DNA of 64,000 nt from Sphingomonas aracearum (GCF_003345355.1 NZ_QQNB01000003.1:1-64000); one strand, 5' to 3'; counted from the stretch's first letter, positions 8,458 to 17,871 are shown. The notes: generated by a model not told the origin, from the letters alone. Translations and numbers: made by a program.

Positions 8458-10083
8458 TCAGCCCTGTTCGCCCGGCTTGTCCTCCGGCGCAGGCGGCTTG
8501 ATCGCCAGCGGGATCTCGCCCGAGAACATCAAGGTGCGCGTCGGAAAGGCGATGCCGATCTCCGCCGCTTCCAGCTGCTCGAAGATCGCGAACAGCAGCT
8601 CTTCGCGGATCACCACGCTTTCGTCGAAATTCGGCGTGTCGATATAGGAGAACACCTCGATATCGAGCGAGTTCTCACCGAACTTGGCGAGCCGGGCGCG
8701 CCCACCCTCCGCGATCTTCGGATGGTCGCGCAGGATACCGGCGACGATGTCCACCGCCTGGCGCAGCTTGGCGCCGGTCAGGCTGTACTCGACCCCGATC
8801 GTCGGATTGAACAGAAAGCGGTCGCGGGTGGCGAAATTCTCGATCTGCCGCGCCGAGAAATCGCCGTTGGGGATGGTCACCACCGTGCGCTCGTTGGTGC
8901 GGATGCGGGTGGAACGGATGCCGACATCCTCCACCGTGCCGACCACGTCGCCCACCTTCACGAAGTCGCCGACCTGCGCCGGCCGGTCGGCGATCACCGT
9001 CACGCTGCCGACCAGGTTCTCCACCGTCTTCTGCGCGCCCAGCGCCAGCGCGATGCCGCCGATGCCCAGCGCCGCGATGCCCGTCGTCACGTCGATGCCG
9101 AACGTGTCGAGCACGCCGACCACGGAGAAGGCGATCAGCAGCAGCTTGGCCGTGCGGCGCAGCAGCATGACCACGGAGATCACCTGCCGCCGCTCGCTTC
9201 GCCGCATGCGCGCGATCGCCAGGTCGGAGATCGCATCCACCAGCCGGAGCGCGAACCAGACGAACGCCACGACCGCGATCACGCCGGTGTAGCGCAGTGC
9301 CGCCTGCCGCGCGACGATCGACACCGGCAGCCGCCCTGCCCAGGCGTAGAAGATCAGCACCGCCAAGAGCAGGCTGACCGGCGGCAGCGCGGCATGGAGG
9401 AACCGGTACACGCCGTTGGTGCCGTGGTCGGCGACCAGCCGGCGCGTGAGGAGCAGCGCCAGCGCGGCGAACGCCCACAGCCCGCCGAAACTCACCAGCG
9501 CCAGCCCCAGCAGGATCGCCCAGTCCTTCAGCCCGGCACCCGCGATGGTCGCCTCGTCCGCGGCGGGAGCGGCCTCCCTTGCCGCCACCGCGACATTCTT
9601 CGCCAGGAGCTGGCGCGCGGTTTCGGGCGCCACGCGCCAGATCGGCACCTCGTCCGCCCCCGTGCCCCGCGACAGCAGCACCGGCTGATCTGTCGTGCCG
9701 ATTGGAATGGTGCCCACTTCCTCGCGATCCGGCGCGAGATCGTCGTTCAGGTTGCCGGTCGCCTCGCTGGACAGCGCGCCGAACGGCCGCAAGGTGCCGT
9801 TCTTGTCGAGCAGCGCCTGAAGCCGGCGGGCGAGTTCCGGACCCTGGCTCGCCGGCGTCCGCGCGGGCAGCTCGAAATAATTGCCCGCGCGCTCGTAATC
9901 CTGCTCGGCGAGCGCACGCAGCAGCGCGGTTACCGCCGTGCGCGGGGTTTCGCGGCCGAACGGGTCGGTCGGCGCCGCCGGGGCTGCGGTGTTGGCGATC
10001 TGCGCCTGGGCGAGCGACGGCGCGGCAAGGGCGAGCAGCGAAGCCAGCAGCAGGGCCAGCGCGCGGACGAGAAAGACGGGCAA
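8458..10083 (-). CDS. mechanosensitive channel of the MscS family, with periplasmic N-domain
   Basis: A 541-residue inner-membrane channel predicted to open under membrane tension and release solutes on osmotic downshift. Residues about 1-28 form a signal peptide. A soluble region (30-180) has a helical, Ala-rich repeat-like sequence, then come about five membrane helices. The pore helix carries the MscS hallmark (IGGIALALGAQKTVENLVGS), followed by the beta domain (DFVKVGDVVGTVEDVGIRST) and the C-terminal alpha/beta domain. Start: TTG at 10081-10083, 8 bases after a perfect AGGAGG. An in-frame ATG 60 bases upstream lacks such a site. Divergent from the M61 peptidase gene. Confidence 0.9.
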   Translation of the reverse strand: MPVFLVRALALLLASLLALAAPSLAQAQIANTAAPAAPTDPFGRETPRTAVTALLRALAEQDYERAGNYFELPARTPASQGPELARRLQALLDKNGTLRPFGALSSEATGNLNDDLAPDREEVGTIPIGTTDQPVLLSRGTGADEVPIWRVAPETARQLLAKNVAVAAREAAPAADEATIAGAGLKDWAILLGLALVSFGGLWAFAALALLLTRRLVADHGTNGVYRFLHAALPPVSLLLAVLIFYAWAGRLPVSIVARQAALRYTGVIAVVAFVWFALRLVDAISDLAIARMRRSERRQVISVVMLLRRTAKLLLIAFSVVGVLDTFGIDVTTGIAALGIGGIALALGAQKTVENLVGSVTVIADRPAQVGDFVKVGDVVGTVEDVGIRSTRIRTNERTVVTIPNGDFSARQIENFATRDRFLFNPTIGVEYSLTGAKLRQAVDIVAGILRDHPKIAEGGRARLAKFGENSLDIEVFSYIDTPNFDESVVIREELLFAIFEQLEAAEIGIAFPTRTLMFSGEIPLAIKPPAPEDKPGEQG

Positions 10084-10306
10084 GACGTAAACCTCCTGCG
10101 GTCGGCGCACGATGTCGGGCGGGACGGCCACGACATGCTGCAACGCATCAATTCGTTTCCCAGGTACACGCCCCGTCCTTCTGAGGAAACGCCCGGTCGC
10201 CGCCGCTGCCGGGAGCGTGCGGCAACAACCGGCTGGACGCGCGCGCTTTCTGGCGCTTTAACCCCCTTCTTCGCTTGCGTTTCCTCCTGAAAGGCCCTCC
10301 GCACCG

Positions 10307-12238
10307 ATGATCCGCCTTGCCGCCGTGGCGCTGCTCGCGTCCGTTGCCCTTCCCGCGTCCCTGCTGGCGCAATCCCAGAACCCGGCGCCGCAGAATTCCC
10401 GGCCGCAGCCCGTCCCCTTCGTGGACACCGTGCCGGCGGCGCGCGACGTGCCCTATCCCGGCACCATCGGGCTGGAGATCGACGCCACCAACATCCGCCA
10501 GGGCATCTTCGTCGCGAAGGAGACGATCCCGGTGGCGGAGGCCGGGCACACGGTGCTGCTCTACCCGAAATGGCTGCCGGGCAAGCACGCGCCCCGCGGC
10601 GAGCTGGAAAAGCTGGTCGACCTGGTGGTCCGCGGCAACGGCAAGGTGATCCCCTGGGTGCGCGACACGGTGGACACCTTCGCCTTCCACCTCGACGTGC
10701 CCGCCGGCGTGAAGACGCTGGACGTCAGCCTGAAGTTCGCCTCCGCCACCCAGCCCAACCAGGGCCGCGTGGTGATGACGCCCAACATGCTGAGCCTGCA
10801 GTTCAACTCGATGAGCCTGTATCCGGCCGGCTATTTCACCCGCCAGATCCCGATCAAGGCGACCGTGACCTATCCGGCGGGCTGGACCGCGGCTACCGCG
10901 CTGCGCGGCAAGGTGTCCGGCTCCACCTATTCCTACGACGTCACCGACTATGACACGCTGGTCGATTCGCCCGTGCTCGCCGGCCGCTACGGCAAGACCT
11001 GGGCGCTGTCCCCCCGCGTCAACCTGAACATCTATGCCGACAAGCCGGAGGAGCTGAACGCCAGGCCGGAGCAGATCGACGCCTACAAGCGCGCGGTCGC
11101 CCAGTCGGTGAAGAATTTCGGCGCTGAACATTACGACCATTACGACTTCCTGCAGGCGATCACCGAGGAGCTCGGCGGCATCGGCCTGGAGCATCACCGC
11201 TCCACCGAAATCTCCAGCCCGCTCGGCTTCTTCGCGGAATGGGATTCCAAGGCGTCGTCGCGCAACGTCGTGACGCACGAATACGCCCATAGCTGGGACG
11301 GCAAGTTCCGCCGCGGCGCGGACCTGTGGACGCCCGACTTCCGCGTGCCCATGCGCGACTCGCTGCTGTGGGTGTACGAGGGCCAGACGCAGTTCTGGGG
11401 CTACGTCCTCGCCGCGCGCGGCGGGCTCGTTTCCAAGCAGGACACGCTGGACGAGCTGGCGATCATCGCCGCCAGCCTCGACACCGCGCCCGGGCGGCAG
11501 TGGCGCCCGCTGATCGACACCACCAACGATCCGATCATCTCCGCCCGCGGCGCCAAGGGCTGGGTCTCCAACCAGCGCTCGGAGGATTATTACAACGAAG
11601 GCCTGCTGGTGTGGATGGAGGTCGATTCGCTCCTGCGGCAGCTGTCGGGCGGGAAGAAGTCGATCGACGACTTCGCCAAGGCGTTTTTCGGCCTCACCGA
11701 TGGCGATTGGGGCGAGGTGACCTACACGTTCGACGACGTGGTCTCCACGCTGAACGGTATTCAATCCTATGATTGGGCCACCCTGCTGAGAAGCCGCCTC
11801 TACGACACCGAAACCGGCGCGCCGCTGGGCGGGTTCGAGCGCAACGGCTATCGCCTCACCTATACCGACCAGCCGAGCAGCGCGGTGAAGGCCGCCGAGA
11901 AGGCACGCAAAAACAGCGACTTCACCTATTCGCTGGGCATGCAGGCCGGTGCCGACGGCACCTTGTCGTCGGTGGTGTGGAACGGCCTTGCCTACAAGCA
12001 GGGGCTCACGATCGGCGACCAGATCGTCGCGGTGAACGGCCGCGCCTTCTCGGGCGACGTGCTGAAGGGGGCAGTGGCCGAGGCCAAGACCGGCAAGCCG
12101 CCGCTGCAGCTGCTGGTCAAGTCCGGGACGGAGGTCCGCACCGTCGCCCTCGACTATCACGGGGGGCTCCGCTACCCGCATTTCGAGAAGATCGGCACCG
12201 GGGAGGGCGGGCTCGATCGTCTGCTGACCGCCAAGTAA
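10307..12238 (+). CDS. M61 family metallopeptidase with PDZ domain
   Basis: A 643-residue secreted or periplasmic peptidase of the M61 (glycyl aminopeptidase) family. It has a signal peptide (1-21), a beta-rich N-domain, the zinc-binding HEYAH (324-328) with the following WDGKFRR, and the WVYEGQTQFWGY segment that supplies the third zinc ligand. The C-terminal PDZ domain (about 530-620) contains GLTIGDQIVAVNGRAF. M61 enzymes prefer N-terminal glycine or alanine. It is divergent from mscS and followed 20 bases later by ppa, which may share its transcript. Confidence 0.93.
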   Translation: MIRLAAVALLASVALPASLLAQSQNPAPQNSRPQPVPFVDTVPAARDVPYPGTIGLEIDATNIRQGIFVAKETIPVAEAGHTVLLYPKWLPGKHAPRGELEKLVDLVVRGNGKVIPWVRDTVDTFAFHLDVPAGVKTLDVSLKFASATQPNQGRVVMTPNMLSLQFNSMSLYPAGYFTRQIPIKATVTYPAGWTAATALRGKVSGSTYSYDVTDYDTLVDSPVLAGRYGKTWALSPRVNLNIYADKPEELNARPEQIDAYKRAVAQSVKNFGAEHYDHYDFLQAITEELGGIGLEHHRSTEISSPLGFFAEWDSKASSRNVVTHEYAHSWDGKFRRGADLWTPDFRVPMRDSLLWVYEGQTQFWGYVLAARGGLVSKQDTLDELAIIAASLDTAPGRQWRPLIDTTNDPIISARGAKGWVSNQRSEDYYNEGLLVWMEVDSLLRQLSGGKKSIDDFAKAFFGLTDGDWGEVTYTFDDVVSTLNGIQSYDWATLLRSRLYDTETGAPLGGFERNGYRLTYTDQPSSAVKAAEKARKNSDFTYSLGMQAGADGTLSSVVWNGLAYKQGLTIGDQIVAVNGRAFSGDVLKGAVAEAKTGKPPLQLLVKSGTEVRTVALDYHGGLRYPHFEKIGTGEGGLDRLLTAK

Positions 12239-12258
12239 CCGAACAACAGGGGCCATCC

Positions 12259-12837
12259 ATGCGCATTGATCTGATCCCCGTCGGCAAGTCTCCGCCCGAC
12301 GACCTCAACGTCATCATCGAGGTGCCGACCGGCGGCGAGCCGGTGAAGTACGAGTTCGACAAGGCTTCCGGCGCGCTGTTCGTCGACCGCATCCTGCACA
12401 CGCCGATGCGCTATCCGGCGAATTACGGCTTCGTGCCGCACACGCTGTCGCCCGACGGCGACCCGCTGGACGCGCTGGTGATCGCGCGCTCGCCGTTCAT
12501 CCCGGGCTGCGTGGTGCGCGCACGGCCGATCGCGGTGCTGAACCTGGAAGACGAAGCCGGCGGCGACGAGAAGCTGGTCTGCGTGCCGGTGGACCAGGTG
12601 TTCCCGTATTACTCCAATGTCGGTGGGCGCGAGGACGTGCCGGAGATCGTGTTCGAGCAGATCGAGCACTTCTTCACCCACTACAAGGACCTGGAGAAGA
12701 AGAAGTGGGTGCGCGTCGGCACCTGGGGCGACCGCGACGAGGCGCGCCGCATCACCCTGGAAGCGATCGACCGCTACAACGAGGCCAAGTCGCGCGGCGA
12801 GGAGCCGCTCGACCATGACGTACCCGGCCGCGCATAA
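12259..12837 (+). CDS. ppa: inorganic pyrophosphatase
   Basis: A family I soluble pyrophosphatase that hydrolyses diphosphate and so pulls biosynthetic reactions forward. The signature DGDPLD (66-71) holds the metal-binding aspartates; EVPTGG near residue 31 and the C-terminal HYKDLEKKKWVRV segment are typical. At 192 residues it is slightly longer than the usual 175, through a C-terminal extension. The ATG at 12259 follows AACAGGGG at suitable spacing. The longer in-frame upstream reading overlaps the M61 gene and is not coding. Confidence 0.97.
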   Translation: MRIDLIPVGKSPPDDLNVIIEVPTGGEPVKYEFDKASGALFVDRILHTPMRYPANYGFVPHTLSPDGDPLDALVIARSPFIPGCVVRARPIAVLNLEDEAGGDEKLVCVPVDQVFPYYSNVGGREDVPEIVFEQIEHFFTHYKDLEKKKWVRVGTWGDRDEARRITLEAIDRYNEAKSRGEEPLDHDVPGRA

Positions 12838-12849
12838 GCGCCGCTGAAC

Positions 12850-12898
12850 GGCCCGGCTGCCTTCCCGGACCTGCGCGTCCGTGCCGTGCAGCCGGGCC
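12850..12898. terminator. large hairpin between convergent ppa and TfoX-like genes
   Basis: GGCCCGGCTGC (12850-12860) pairs perfectly with GCAGCCGGGCC (12888-12898). The intervening arm folds into a second small stem (GGAC/GTCC). It lies between convergent genes. There is no long T-run, so the mode of termination is uncertain. Confidence 0.5.
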
Positions 12899-12976
12899 TG
12901 TTCCGGAAGCTCTTGCTACACGGCGAGGTGGTGGACGCCGCCCGCTCTGCGCCGAGCTGACCGCCATCGACGTGAC

Positions 12977-13338
12977 TCAGGACAAACGCGCGGCTCGCTT
13001 CTTCTTCGCCGGTGCCCGCCGCCCCGCTTCCAGCGCCAGTTCGGCCCAGCGGCGGAACTCCTCCTCGTCGTCGAACACCGCATCGGGCGCCCGGCGATAG
13101 TTCATCGTCGCCGGCGTGCCGTCGCGGTCATAGGTGAAGCGGTCGCAGCCTGCCTCGTCCCATGTCGCATCGCTCTGCGCATCCGACTTGAACCACAAGC
13201 CGCCGTCGCCGGCCTGGATCGCGAACACCACGCCGTCGCAATAGAGCGTCGCGCCGCCCATCATCGCGCGGAGCTGATCGTCCCGACCGGCGCCATCGCC
13301 TCGGCCACCCATTCCAGCAATGCCCGGTCGATCGCCAT
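12977..13338 (-). pseudogene. TfoX N-terminal domain protein, frameshifted
   Basis: Two reading frames together spell one TfoX_N-type protein of about 120 residues. The first runs from ATG at 13338 (MAIDRALLEWVAEAMAPVG...) and hits TGA at about 13261-13263. The second frame resumes at once with MMGGATLYCDGVVFAI and continues to 12977. Family members have an uninterrupted ARMMGG junction. Here one base seems lost in CG(C)ATGATG near 13270. The domain is related to the competence regulator Sxy/TfoX, but stand-alone N-domain proteins have no proven role. It follows the SMR gene by 2 bases, so it was the last gene of that operon. A sequencing error is an alternative to true decay. Confidence 0.75.
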
Positions 13339-13340
13339 CG

Positions 13341-13661
13341 TCAGTGGCCGCTCGTCAGCTTCAGGCCCGCGATGCACGCCACCGCGCCCAGGATCAGCAG
13401 CAGCCGCGGCAGGCTGGCGGGCTCGCCGAACCAGACGATGCCGGCGATCACCGTGCCCAGCGCGCCGATTCCACCCCACACGGCATAGGCCGTGCCCATC
13501 GGGATCGACCGCGAGGCGACTTCCAGCAACCCCATGGACGCCGTGACCGAGGCAAGGAAGCCGAGCGTCCAGGGCACGTTCCGGAAGTTGTCGACATGCC
13601 GCAGGCAGGTGGTGAACCCCACCTCGAAGAACCCGCCCAATACGAGCAGCAGCCAGGCCAT
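13341..13661 (-). CDS. small multidrug resistance (SMR) family transporter
   Basis: A 106-residue inner-membrane protein with four hydrophobic helices, the size of EmrE/SugE-type drug/proton antiporters and guanidinium exporters. The membrane-embedded glutamate (Glu13 in GGFFEVGF) needed for proton coupling is present. So is the SMR signature GTAYAVWGGIGALGT (about 57-71). It starts inside the stop codon of the GNAT gene (TGATG), so the two are translationally coupled. Whether it exports quaternary ammonium compounds or guanidinium cannot be decided here. Confidence 0.9.
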   Translation of the reverse strand: MAWLLLVLGGFFEVGFTTCLRHVDNFRNVPWTLGFLASVTASMGLLEVASRSIPMGTAYAVWGGIGALGTVIAGIVWFGEPASLPRLLLILGAVACIAGLKLTSGH

Positions 13662-14146
13662 CAGCCCTGCCCCGCCAGCCGGGCCAGCGCATCGCCGGAC
13701 ACGCGGTGGACCGTCCACTCGCTCATCGGCTCGGCGCCCATCGCACGGTAAAAGGCGATCGCCTTCTCGTTCCAGTCGAGCACCGACCATTCGAAGCGCG
13801 TACAGCCTCGCTCCACCGCCAGCGCGGCCAGATGCCGCAACAGCGCCTTGCCCACGCCCCCGCCGCGCGCCTCCGGCGTGACGTACAGATCCTCCAGATA
13901 CAGGCCGCGCCAGCCGGTCCAGGTCGAGAAGTTGTGGAAGAACAGCGCCATGCCGACGGCCACACCGTTCAGCTCCGCGATCACCGCCTCGGCTTGTGGG
14001 CGTCCGCCCTCGAACATCGCCTCGTGCAGCAGCGCCTCGGTGGCGACCACCTTGTCCGCCTCGCGCTCGAACTCGGCCAGTTCGCGCACGAAATGCAGGA
14101 TGGTCGGCACGTCCGCCGGCTCGGCGGATCGCAGGGAAAGGGTCAC
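13661..14146 (-). CDS. GNAT family N-acetyltransferase
   Basis: A 161-residue cytosolic acetyl-CoA-dependent acyltransferase. The acetyl-CoA loop is seen as ARGGGVGKALLRHL, after the LYLEDLYVTPE strand. The C-terminal FEWSVLDWNEKAIAFYRAMGA is typical of the diamine/thialysine acetyltransferase (SSAT-like) branch. The start is GTG at 14144-14146, overlapping the stop of the DMT transporter by 4 bases (GTGA). Its link to two small-molecule exporters suggests modification of the same class of compounds, which is inference. Confidence 0.88.
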   Translation of the reverse strand: MTLSLRSAEPADVPTILHFVRELAEFEREADKVVATEALLHEAMFEGGRPQAEAVIAELNGVAVGMALFFHNFSTWTGWRGLYLEDLYVTPEARGGGVGKALLRHLAALAVERGCTRFEWSVLDWNEKAIAFYRAMGAEPMSEWTVHRVSGDALARLAGQG

Positions 14147-15030
14147 GCGGCAGCCTCCGTTTGCGGCGCAGGGGCGGCCGGACCGCGCACCGCGACCAGG
14201 CACCCCAGGATGATGAGGGCGGCACCCGCCACCGTCCAGCCCGAAACGCTCTCGCCGAACACCAGCCAGCCGAGCGCCGCCGACCAGACAAAGGCGGTAT
14301 ATTCCACCGGCGCCAGCGCCTGCGCCTCGGCGCGGGCATAGGCCCAGGCGATCACCACCGCCGAAACCGAGCCGAGAACGGCCGCGCCGATCACCTCGGG
14401 CAAGAGCGACACCGCGGGAAAACTGCCGAACCAGGGCGCGGCCAGCAGCATCAGGCCGCTGAGAACCACGCTGGTGAACAGCGCCACTTCCAGCGGATCG
14501 GCCGCCTGCGCCTGTTGCCGCAGCAGGATCAGGCTGCCGGCATAAAGGATGGAGGCGGCGACCACCGCCAGGCTGCCGAGCACGGTGTCGGTCGAGGCCT
14601 GCGCCTGCACCTCGCCCGCGGCGATCGCCAGCACGCCCAGGCTTGCCACCAGCGAGCCGAGGATGGCGCCGCGCCCCACCCGCTCGCCAAGCAGCGCCGC
14701 CGCTAGGAACAGCGCGATCAGCGGCGCCAGGAACGTCAGGGCCACCCCTTGCGCCATCGGCACGCGTGCCAGGCCCCAGAAGAACAGCAGCACCGATCCG
14801 CCCGCCACCGTGCCGCGCGCCAGGTGCAGCTTCAACGCCGCGGCCGTGGGCCAGGGCTTGCGCCGGGCCAGGAACAACGGCGCCATCAAAGCGACCCCCG
14901 CCACCGATCGCCACAGCACCGCGCTGTACGCACCGTGCGCGATCGACAGCCCCTTCATGATCGCGTCCATGCCGCCATAGGTGGCGATGCCCAGCGTGGC
15001 GGCCAGCAACGGAGCGGCGGCGCGGTTCAT
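14143..15030 (-). CDS. DMT superfamily (EamA) transporter
   Basis: A 295-residue inner-membrane protein with about ten helices forming two EamA repeats, predicted to export metabolites. The ATG at 15030 is preceded by AAAGGAGG at 5 bases; an upstream in-frame ATG has no such site. It heads a tightly overlapping run: this gene, the GNAT, the SMR transporter and the broken TfoX-like gene. The specificity is unknown; relatives export amino acids, purines or drugs. Confidence 0.85.
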   Translation of the reverse strand: MNRAAAPLLAATLGIATYGGMDAIMKGLSIAHGAYSAVLWRSVAGVALMAPLFLARRKPWPTAAALKLHLARGTVAGGSVLLFFWGLARVPMAQGVALTFLAPLIALFLAAALLGERVGRGAILGSLVASLGVLAIAAGEVQAQASTDTVLGSLAVVAASILYAGSLILLRQQAQAADPLEVALFTSVVLSGLMLLAAPWFGSFPAVSLLPEVIGAAVLGSVSAVVIAWAYARAEAQALAPVEYTAFVWSAALGWLVFGESVSGWTVAGAALIILGCLVAVRGPAAPAPQTEAAA

Positions 15031-15107
15031 CGCCGCCTCCTTTGTGTTGCCCAGATGGTCATGCGCCCTGCTAGCCACCCGCCGTCGCAAACGGAAGGGT
15101 GGCAAGG

Positions 15108-15404
15108 TCAGCTGGCGATATCGATCCAGCTCAGGATCACCAGCCAGGCCTCGTCGTCGCCGAGAACCGGATCGCCCACCACGCTGAACTGCCGCCGTTG
15201 CAGGAGCCGCTTGACCGCGCTTTCCACAAAGGGGTGCATCTCGTTCAGCCGCGCCGCCTGGATCTCGCGCGGCCAGTGATCGAGGATGTCGGCCGAGAAC
15301 AGCACGATCAGGCGCTGCGCCCCGATCGCCCCGCGCAGCAGCAGCGTTTCCTGGAGCGACCCCCGGATCTCTGCGTCGAGCACCACCTTGTTCACGTCCA
15401 GCAC
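15108..15404 (-). CDS. conserved-looking 98-residue protein, unknown function
   Basis: Starts at GTG (15402-15404), 6 bases after a perfect AAGGAGG. The product is small, soluble and has balanced charge. It carries an N-terminal LDAEIRGSLQETLLLRG segment, a hydrophobic strand QRLIVLFSADILDHW and a C-terminal AWLVILSWID. The hydrophobic strands and length suggest a compact alpha/beta fold. It lies 50 bases downstream of ispG on the same strand. I do not recognise the family. The strong ribosome site and codon bias support it being real. Confidence 0.65.
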   Translation of the reverse strand: MLDVNKVVLDAEIRGSLQETLLLRGAIGAQRLIVLFSADILDHWPREIQAARLNEMHPFVESAVKRLLQRRQFSVVGDPVLGDDEAWLVILSWIDIAS

Positions 15405-15454
15405 GGCAGGCCTCCTTGCACTTCGTTGTGAATGCCCCGCCCGGACGACGGCGG

Positions 15455-16579
15455 TTATTCCGCCGCGACCGCCACGGCGGCGTCGCGCGCGTCGATTTCG
15501 GCGGCCTTGGCCTCCACCAGGCGCACGATATGATCGATCATGCCCTCGTCCTGCACATGGTGGTCGGTGACGCCCGACAGATAGACCATGTGCTTGCCGT
15601 TGCCGCCGCCGGTGATGCCGATATCGGTTTCGCGCGCTTCGCCCGGGCCGTTGACCACGCAGCCGAGCACCGACAGGCTCATCGGCGTGCGGATATGCTG
15701 GAGGCGCTCCTCCAGCGTCTGCACCGTGCGGATCACGTCGAAACCCTGCCGCGCGCAGGACGGGCAGGACACCACCCGCACGCCGCGGTTGCGGATGCCC
15801 AGCGCCTTCAGGATCTCGAAGCCGACGCGGATCTCCTCCTCGGGCTCGGCCGAGAGGGATACGCGGATCGTGTCGCCGATCCCGAACCACAACAGCGAGC
15901 CGATGCCGATCGAGCTCTTCACCGTGCCGCCGATCAGCCCGCCCGCCTCGGTGATGCCGAGGTGCAGCGGGCAGTCCACCGCCTCGGCCAGCTGCTGGTA
16001 CGCCGCCACCGCCAGGAACACGTCCGACGCCTTCACCGCTACCTTGTATTCGTGAAAGTCGCGGTCCTGCAGCAGCTTGATATGGTCCAGCGCCGACTCG
16101 ACCAGCGCCTCCGGGCAGGGCTCGCCATACTTCTCCAGCAGGTCGCGCTCCAGGCTGCCGGCGTTCACGCCGATGCGGATGGAGCAGCCGTTCGCCTTGG
16201 CGGCGTTCACCACCTCGTTCACGCGGTCGGCCGAACCGATATTGCCGGGGTTGATGCGCAGGCACGCGGCGCCCGCATCCGCCGCCTCCAGCGCGCGCTT
16301 GTAGTGGAAATGGATGTCGGCAACGATCGGCACGCGGCTCGCGCGCACGATCTGCTTGAGCGCCGCCGAGCTTTCCACATCCGGTACCGACACGCGGATG
16401 ATGTCCGCGCCCGCTTCCTCGCAGCGGCGGATCTGGTCCACCGTCGCGCGCACGTCGCTGGTCGGCGTGTTGGTCATGGTCTGCACGGTGACGGGCGCGT
16501 CGCCGCCGACGGGCACGTTGCCGACCATGATCTGGCGGCTCTGGCGGCGGTGGATGTCGCGCCACGGACGGATGGACAT
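15455..16579 (-). CDS. ispG: 4-hydroxy-3-methylbut-2-enyl diphosphate synthase
   Basis: IspG (GcpE) carries out the penultimate step of the MEP isoprenoid pathway, converting MEcPP to HMBPP with a 4Fe-4S cluster. The 374-residue product has the TIM-barrel start ([11 protein letters not shown]) and the cluster cysteines in CPSCARQG and [10 protein letters not shown]. The final GITGGGNGK is also typical. Start ATG 16579 is 6 bases after AAGGA; the longer in-frame reading upstream is discarded. Divergent from the DUF1993 gene, with which it shares about 100 bases of control region. Confidence 0.97.
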   Translation of the reverse strand: MSIRPWRDIHRRQSRQIMVGNVPVGGDAPVTVQTMTNTPTSDVRATVDQIRRCEEAGADIIRVSVPDVESSAALKQIVRASRVPIVADIHFHYKRALEAADAGAACLRINPGNIGSADRVNEVVNAAKANGCSIRIGVNAGSLERDLLEKYGEPCPEALVESALDHIKLLQDRDFHEYKVAVKASDVFLAVAAYQQLAEAVDCPLHLGITEAGGLIGGTVKSSIGIGSLLWFGIGDTIRVSLSAEPEEEIRVGFEILKALGIRNRGVRVVSCPSCARQGFDVIRTVQTLEERLQHIRTPMSLSVLGCVVNGPGEARETDIGITGGGNGKHMVYLSGVTDHHVQDEGMIDHIVRLVEAKAAEIDARDAAVAVAAE

Positions 16580-16679
16580 GCGGATTCCTTGATAACGGCT
16601 CGCGCTCCCTATAGCGCGCGATGGACCGGAACGGAACGCCGGGGCATGATGCGCGCAAAACAGCCCGAGGATGCCTGCC

Positions 16680-17210
16680 ATGACCGTTCTGACGCTCTCG
16701 CTCTACGATGCCGTTGTCCCCTCCAACCTCCAGATCCTGCGCGCGGTGGACCGGCTGCTCGACAAGGCGGAGCAGCATTGCCGCGAAAAGGGCATAACGG
16801 CCGCCGACCTGATCGACCGCCGGCTGGCGCCCGACATGCTGCCGTTCGGCTATCAGGTGAAGTCCTGCGCGGCGCATTCGATCGGCGGCATCGAGGGCGT
16901 GCGCGCCGGGCTCTACTCGCCGGACCTGTCGCCCTGGCCGACCGATTTCGAGGGGCTGCATGCGATCCTCGCCGCCACCGTCGCCGAGCTGGAGGGTATC
17001 GACAAGGACACGTTCGACCAGCTGGCGGAAAGCGACACCGCCTTCTCGTTCGGCGAAACGCACATGCCGTTCACCGGCGCCAACTTCCTGCTCTCCTTCT
17101 CTCAGCCCAACTTCTACTTCCACGCCACCACCGCCTACGCGATCCTGCGCGCGGAAGGCGTGCCGCTGGGCAAGCGCGACTTCATGGGCATCCCCCGCTT
17201 CAAGCGGTGA
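16680..17210 (+). CDS. DUF1993 family protein
   Basis: A 176-residue cytosolic protein. The family pattern includes [20 protein letters not shown] near the start, [16 protein letters not shown] in the middle and [19 protein letters not shown] near the end. DUF1993 proteins belong to the DinB/YfiT-like four-helix fold; the conserved histidines could bind metal. Function is not established. The ATG at 16680 has GAGG nine bases upstream; an in-frame ATG at 16671 is possible but has no ribosome site. Convergent with the next gene, with 7 bases between stops. Confidence 0.85.
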   Translation: MTVLTLSLYDAVVPSNLQILRAVDRLLDKAEQHCREKGITAADLIDRRLAPDMLPFGYQVKSCAAHSIGGIEGVRAGLYSPDLSPWPTDFEGLHAILAATVAELEGIDKDTFDQLAESDTAFSFGETHMPFTGANFLLSFSQPNFYFHATTAYAILRAEGVPLGKRDFMGIPRFKR

Positions 17211-17217
17211 GCCGGCG

Positions 17218-17871
17218 CTAGCGCGTCGCCGATCCGGTGCGGTCGGCGATGTGCCGGCGGATGGTGGCGAAGCTGTCGTGCAGGCGGCTGCGGCGACGGG
17301 TGGCATATTCGCCGGTCACCCCCGCCAGCTCCTCCAGCCCCGCCACCATCTCTTCCGTGCAGCGCTCGCGGGCGGCGGGGTCCGCCGCGCACAGCGATTC
17401 GGCGCTGGCGACGAGATCGGGCGCATGGCGGGTGAGCAGCATTGCCGCTTCGTGCAGGTCGAGGTCGAGCGGCTGGGCCTCCGCATCGCGCAGCAGCGCC
17501 GCCCCGGCGAGTTCCGCCGCCTCCAGGCGCCTGGCATGCCGCGGGGCAAGCTGCCGCGCCCGGCGCCAGGTGGGCGCAAGCGGCGACGGCGGCGCCGTGG
17601 GCCGGTTCTCGACGATCACCTGCGCGGGCCGCTCCCTTTTCGCGCGCACCCGACGGTTGCCGCGTCGCTTGCGGGTGACGAGCAGCGTCACGAGCGCCGC
17701 CACCAAGGCGACGGGCACCGGATCCGCCGTGCCGGTCGCCACCGCGACCAGCGCCGCCAGCCCGCCCACCAGCAGCGGCAGCAGCAGGAGGCCGACCAGC
17801 GCCGCCGCCATCACCATCAGCAGCACGACCAGCACCAGAGCGAAGATCGCGAACCCGAAGATCACAGCCAT
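17218..17871 (-). CDS. membrane-anchored protein of unknown function
   Basis: A 217-residue protein. Two long hydrophobic segments (about 1-50 and 52-68) are followed by a strongly basic linker (RKRRGNRRVRAKRER) and a soluble helical, Ala/Arg/Glu-rich domain (about 100-217). The topology suggests an inner-membrane anchor with a cytosolic helical domain. No family is recognised. The first in-frame Met lies 14 codons upstream, but the Met at 17871 begins the hydrophobic segment directly and is preferred. Confidence 0.6.
   Translation of the reverse strand: MAVIFGFAIFALVLVVLLMVMAAALVGLLLLPLLVGGLAALVAVATGTADPVPVALVAALVTLLVTRKRRGNRRVRAKRERPAQVIVENRPTAPPSPLAPTWRRARQLAPRHARRLEAAELAGAALLRDAEAQPLDLDLHEAAMLLTRHAPDLVASAESLCAADPAARERCTEEMVAGLEELAGVTGEYATRRRSRLHDSFATIRRHIADRTGSATR

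Noticed and set aside
15108..17306. Long minus-strand frame across ispG in another phase
   Set aside because: Only its last 98 codons look coding; the rest is an off-frame reading of ispG and DUF1993.
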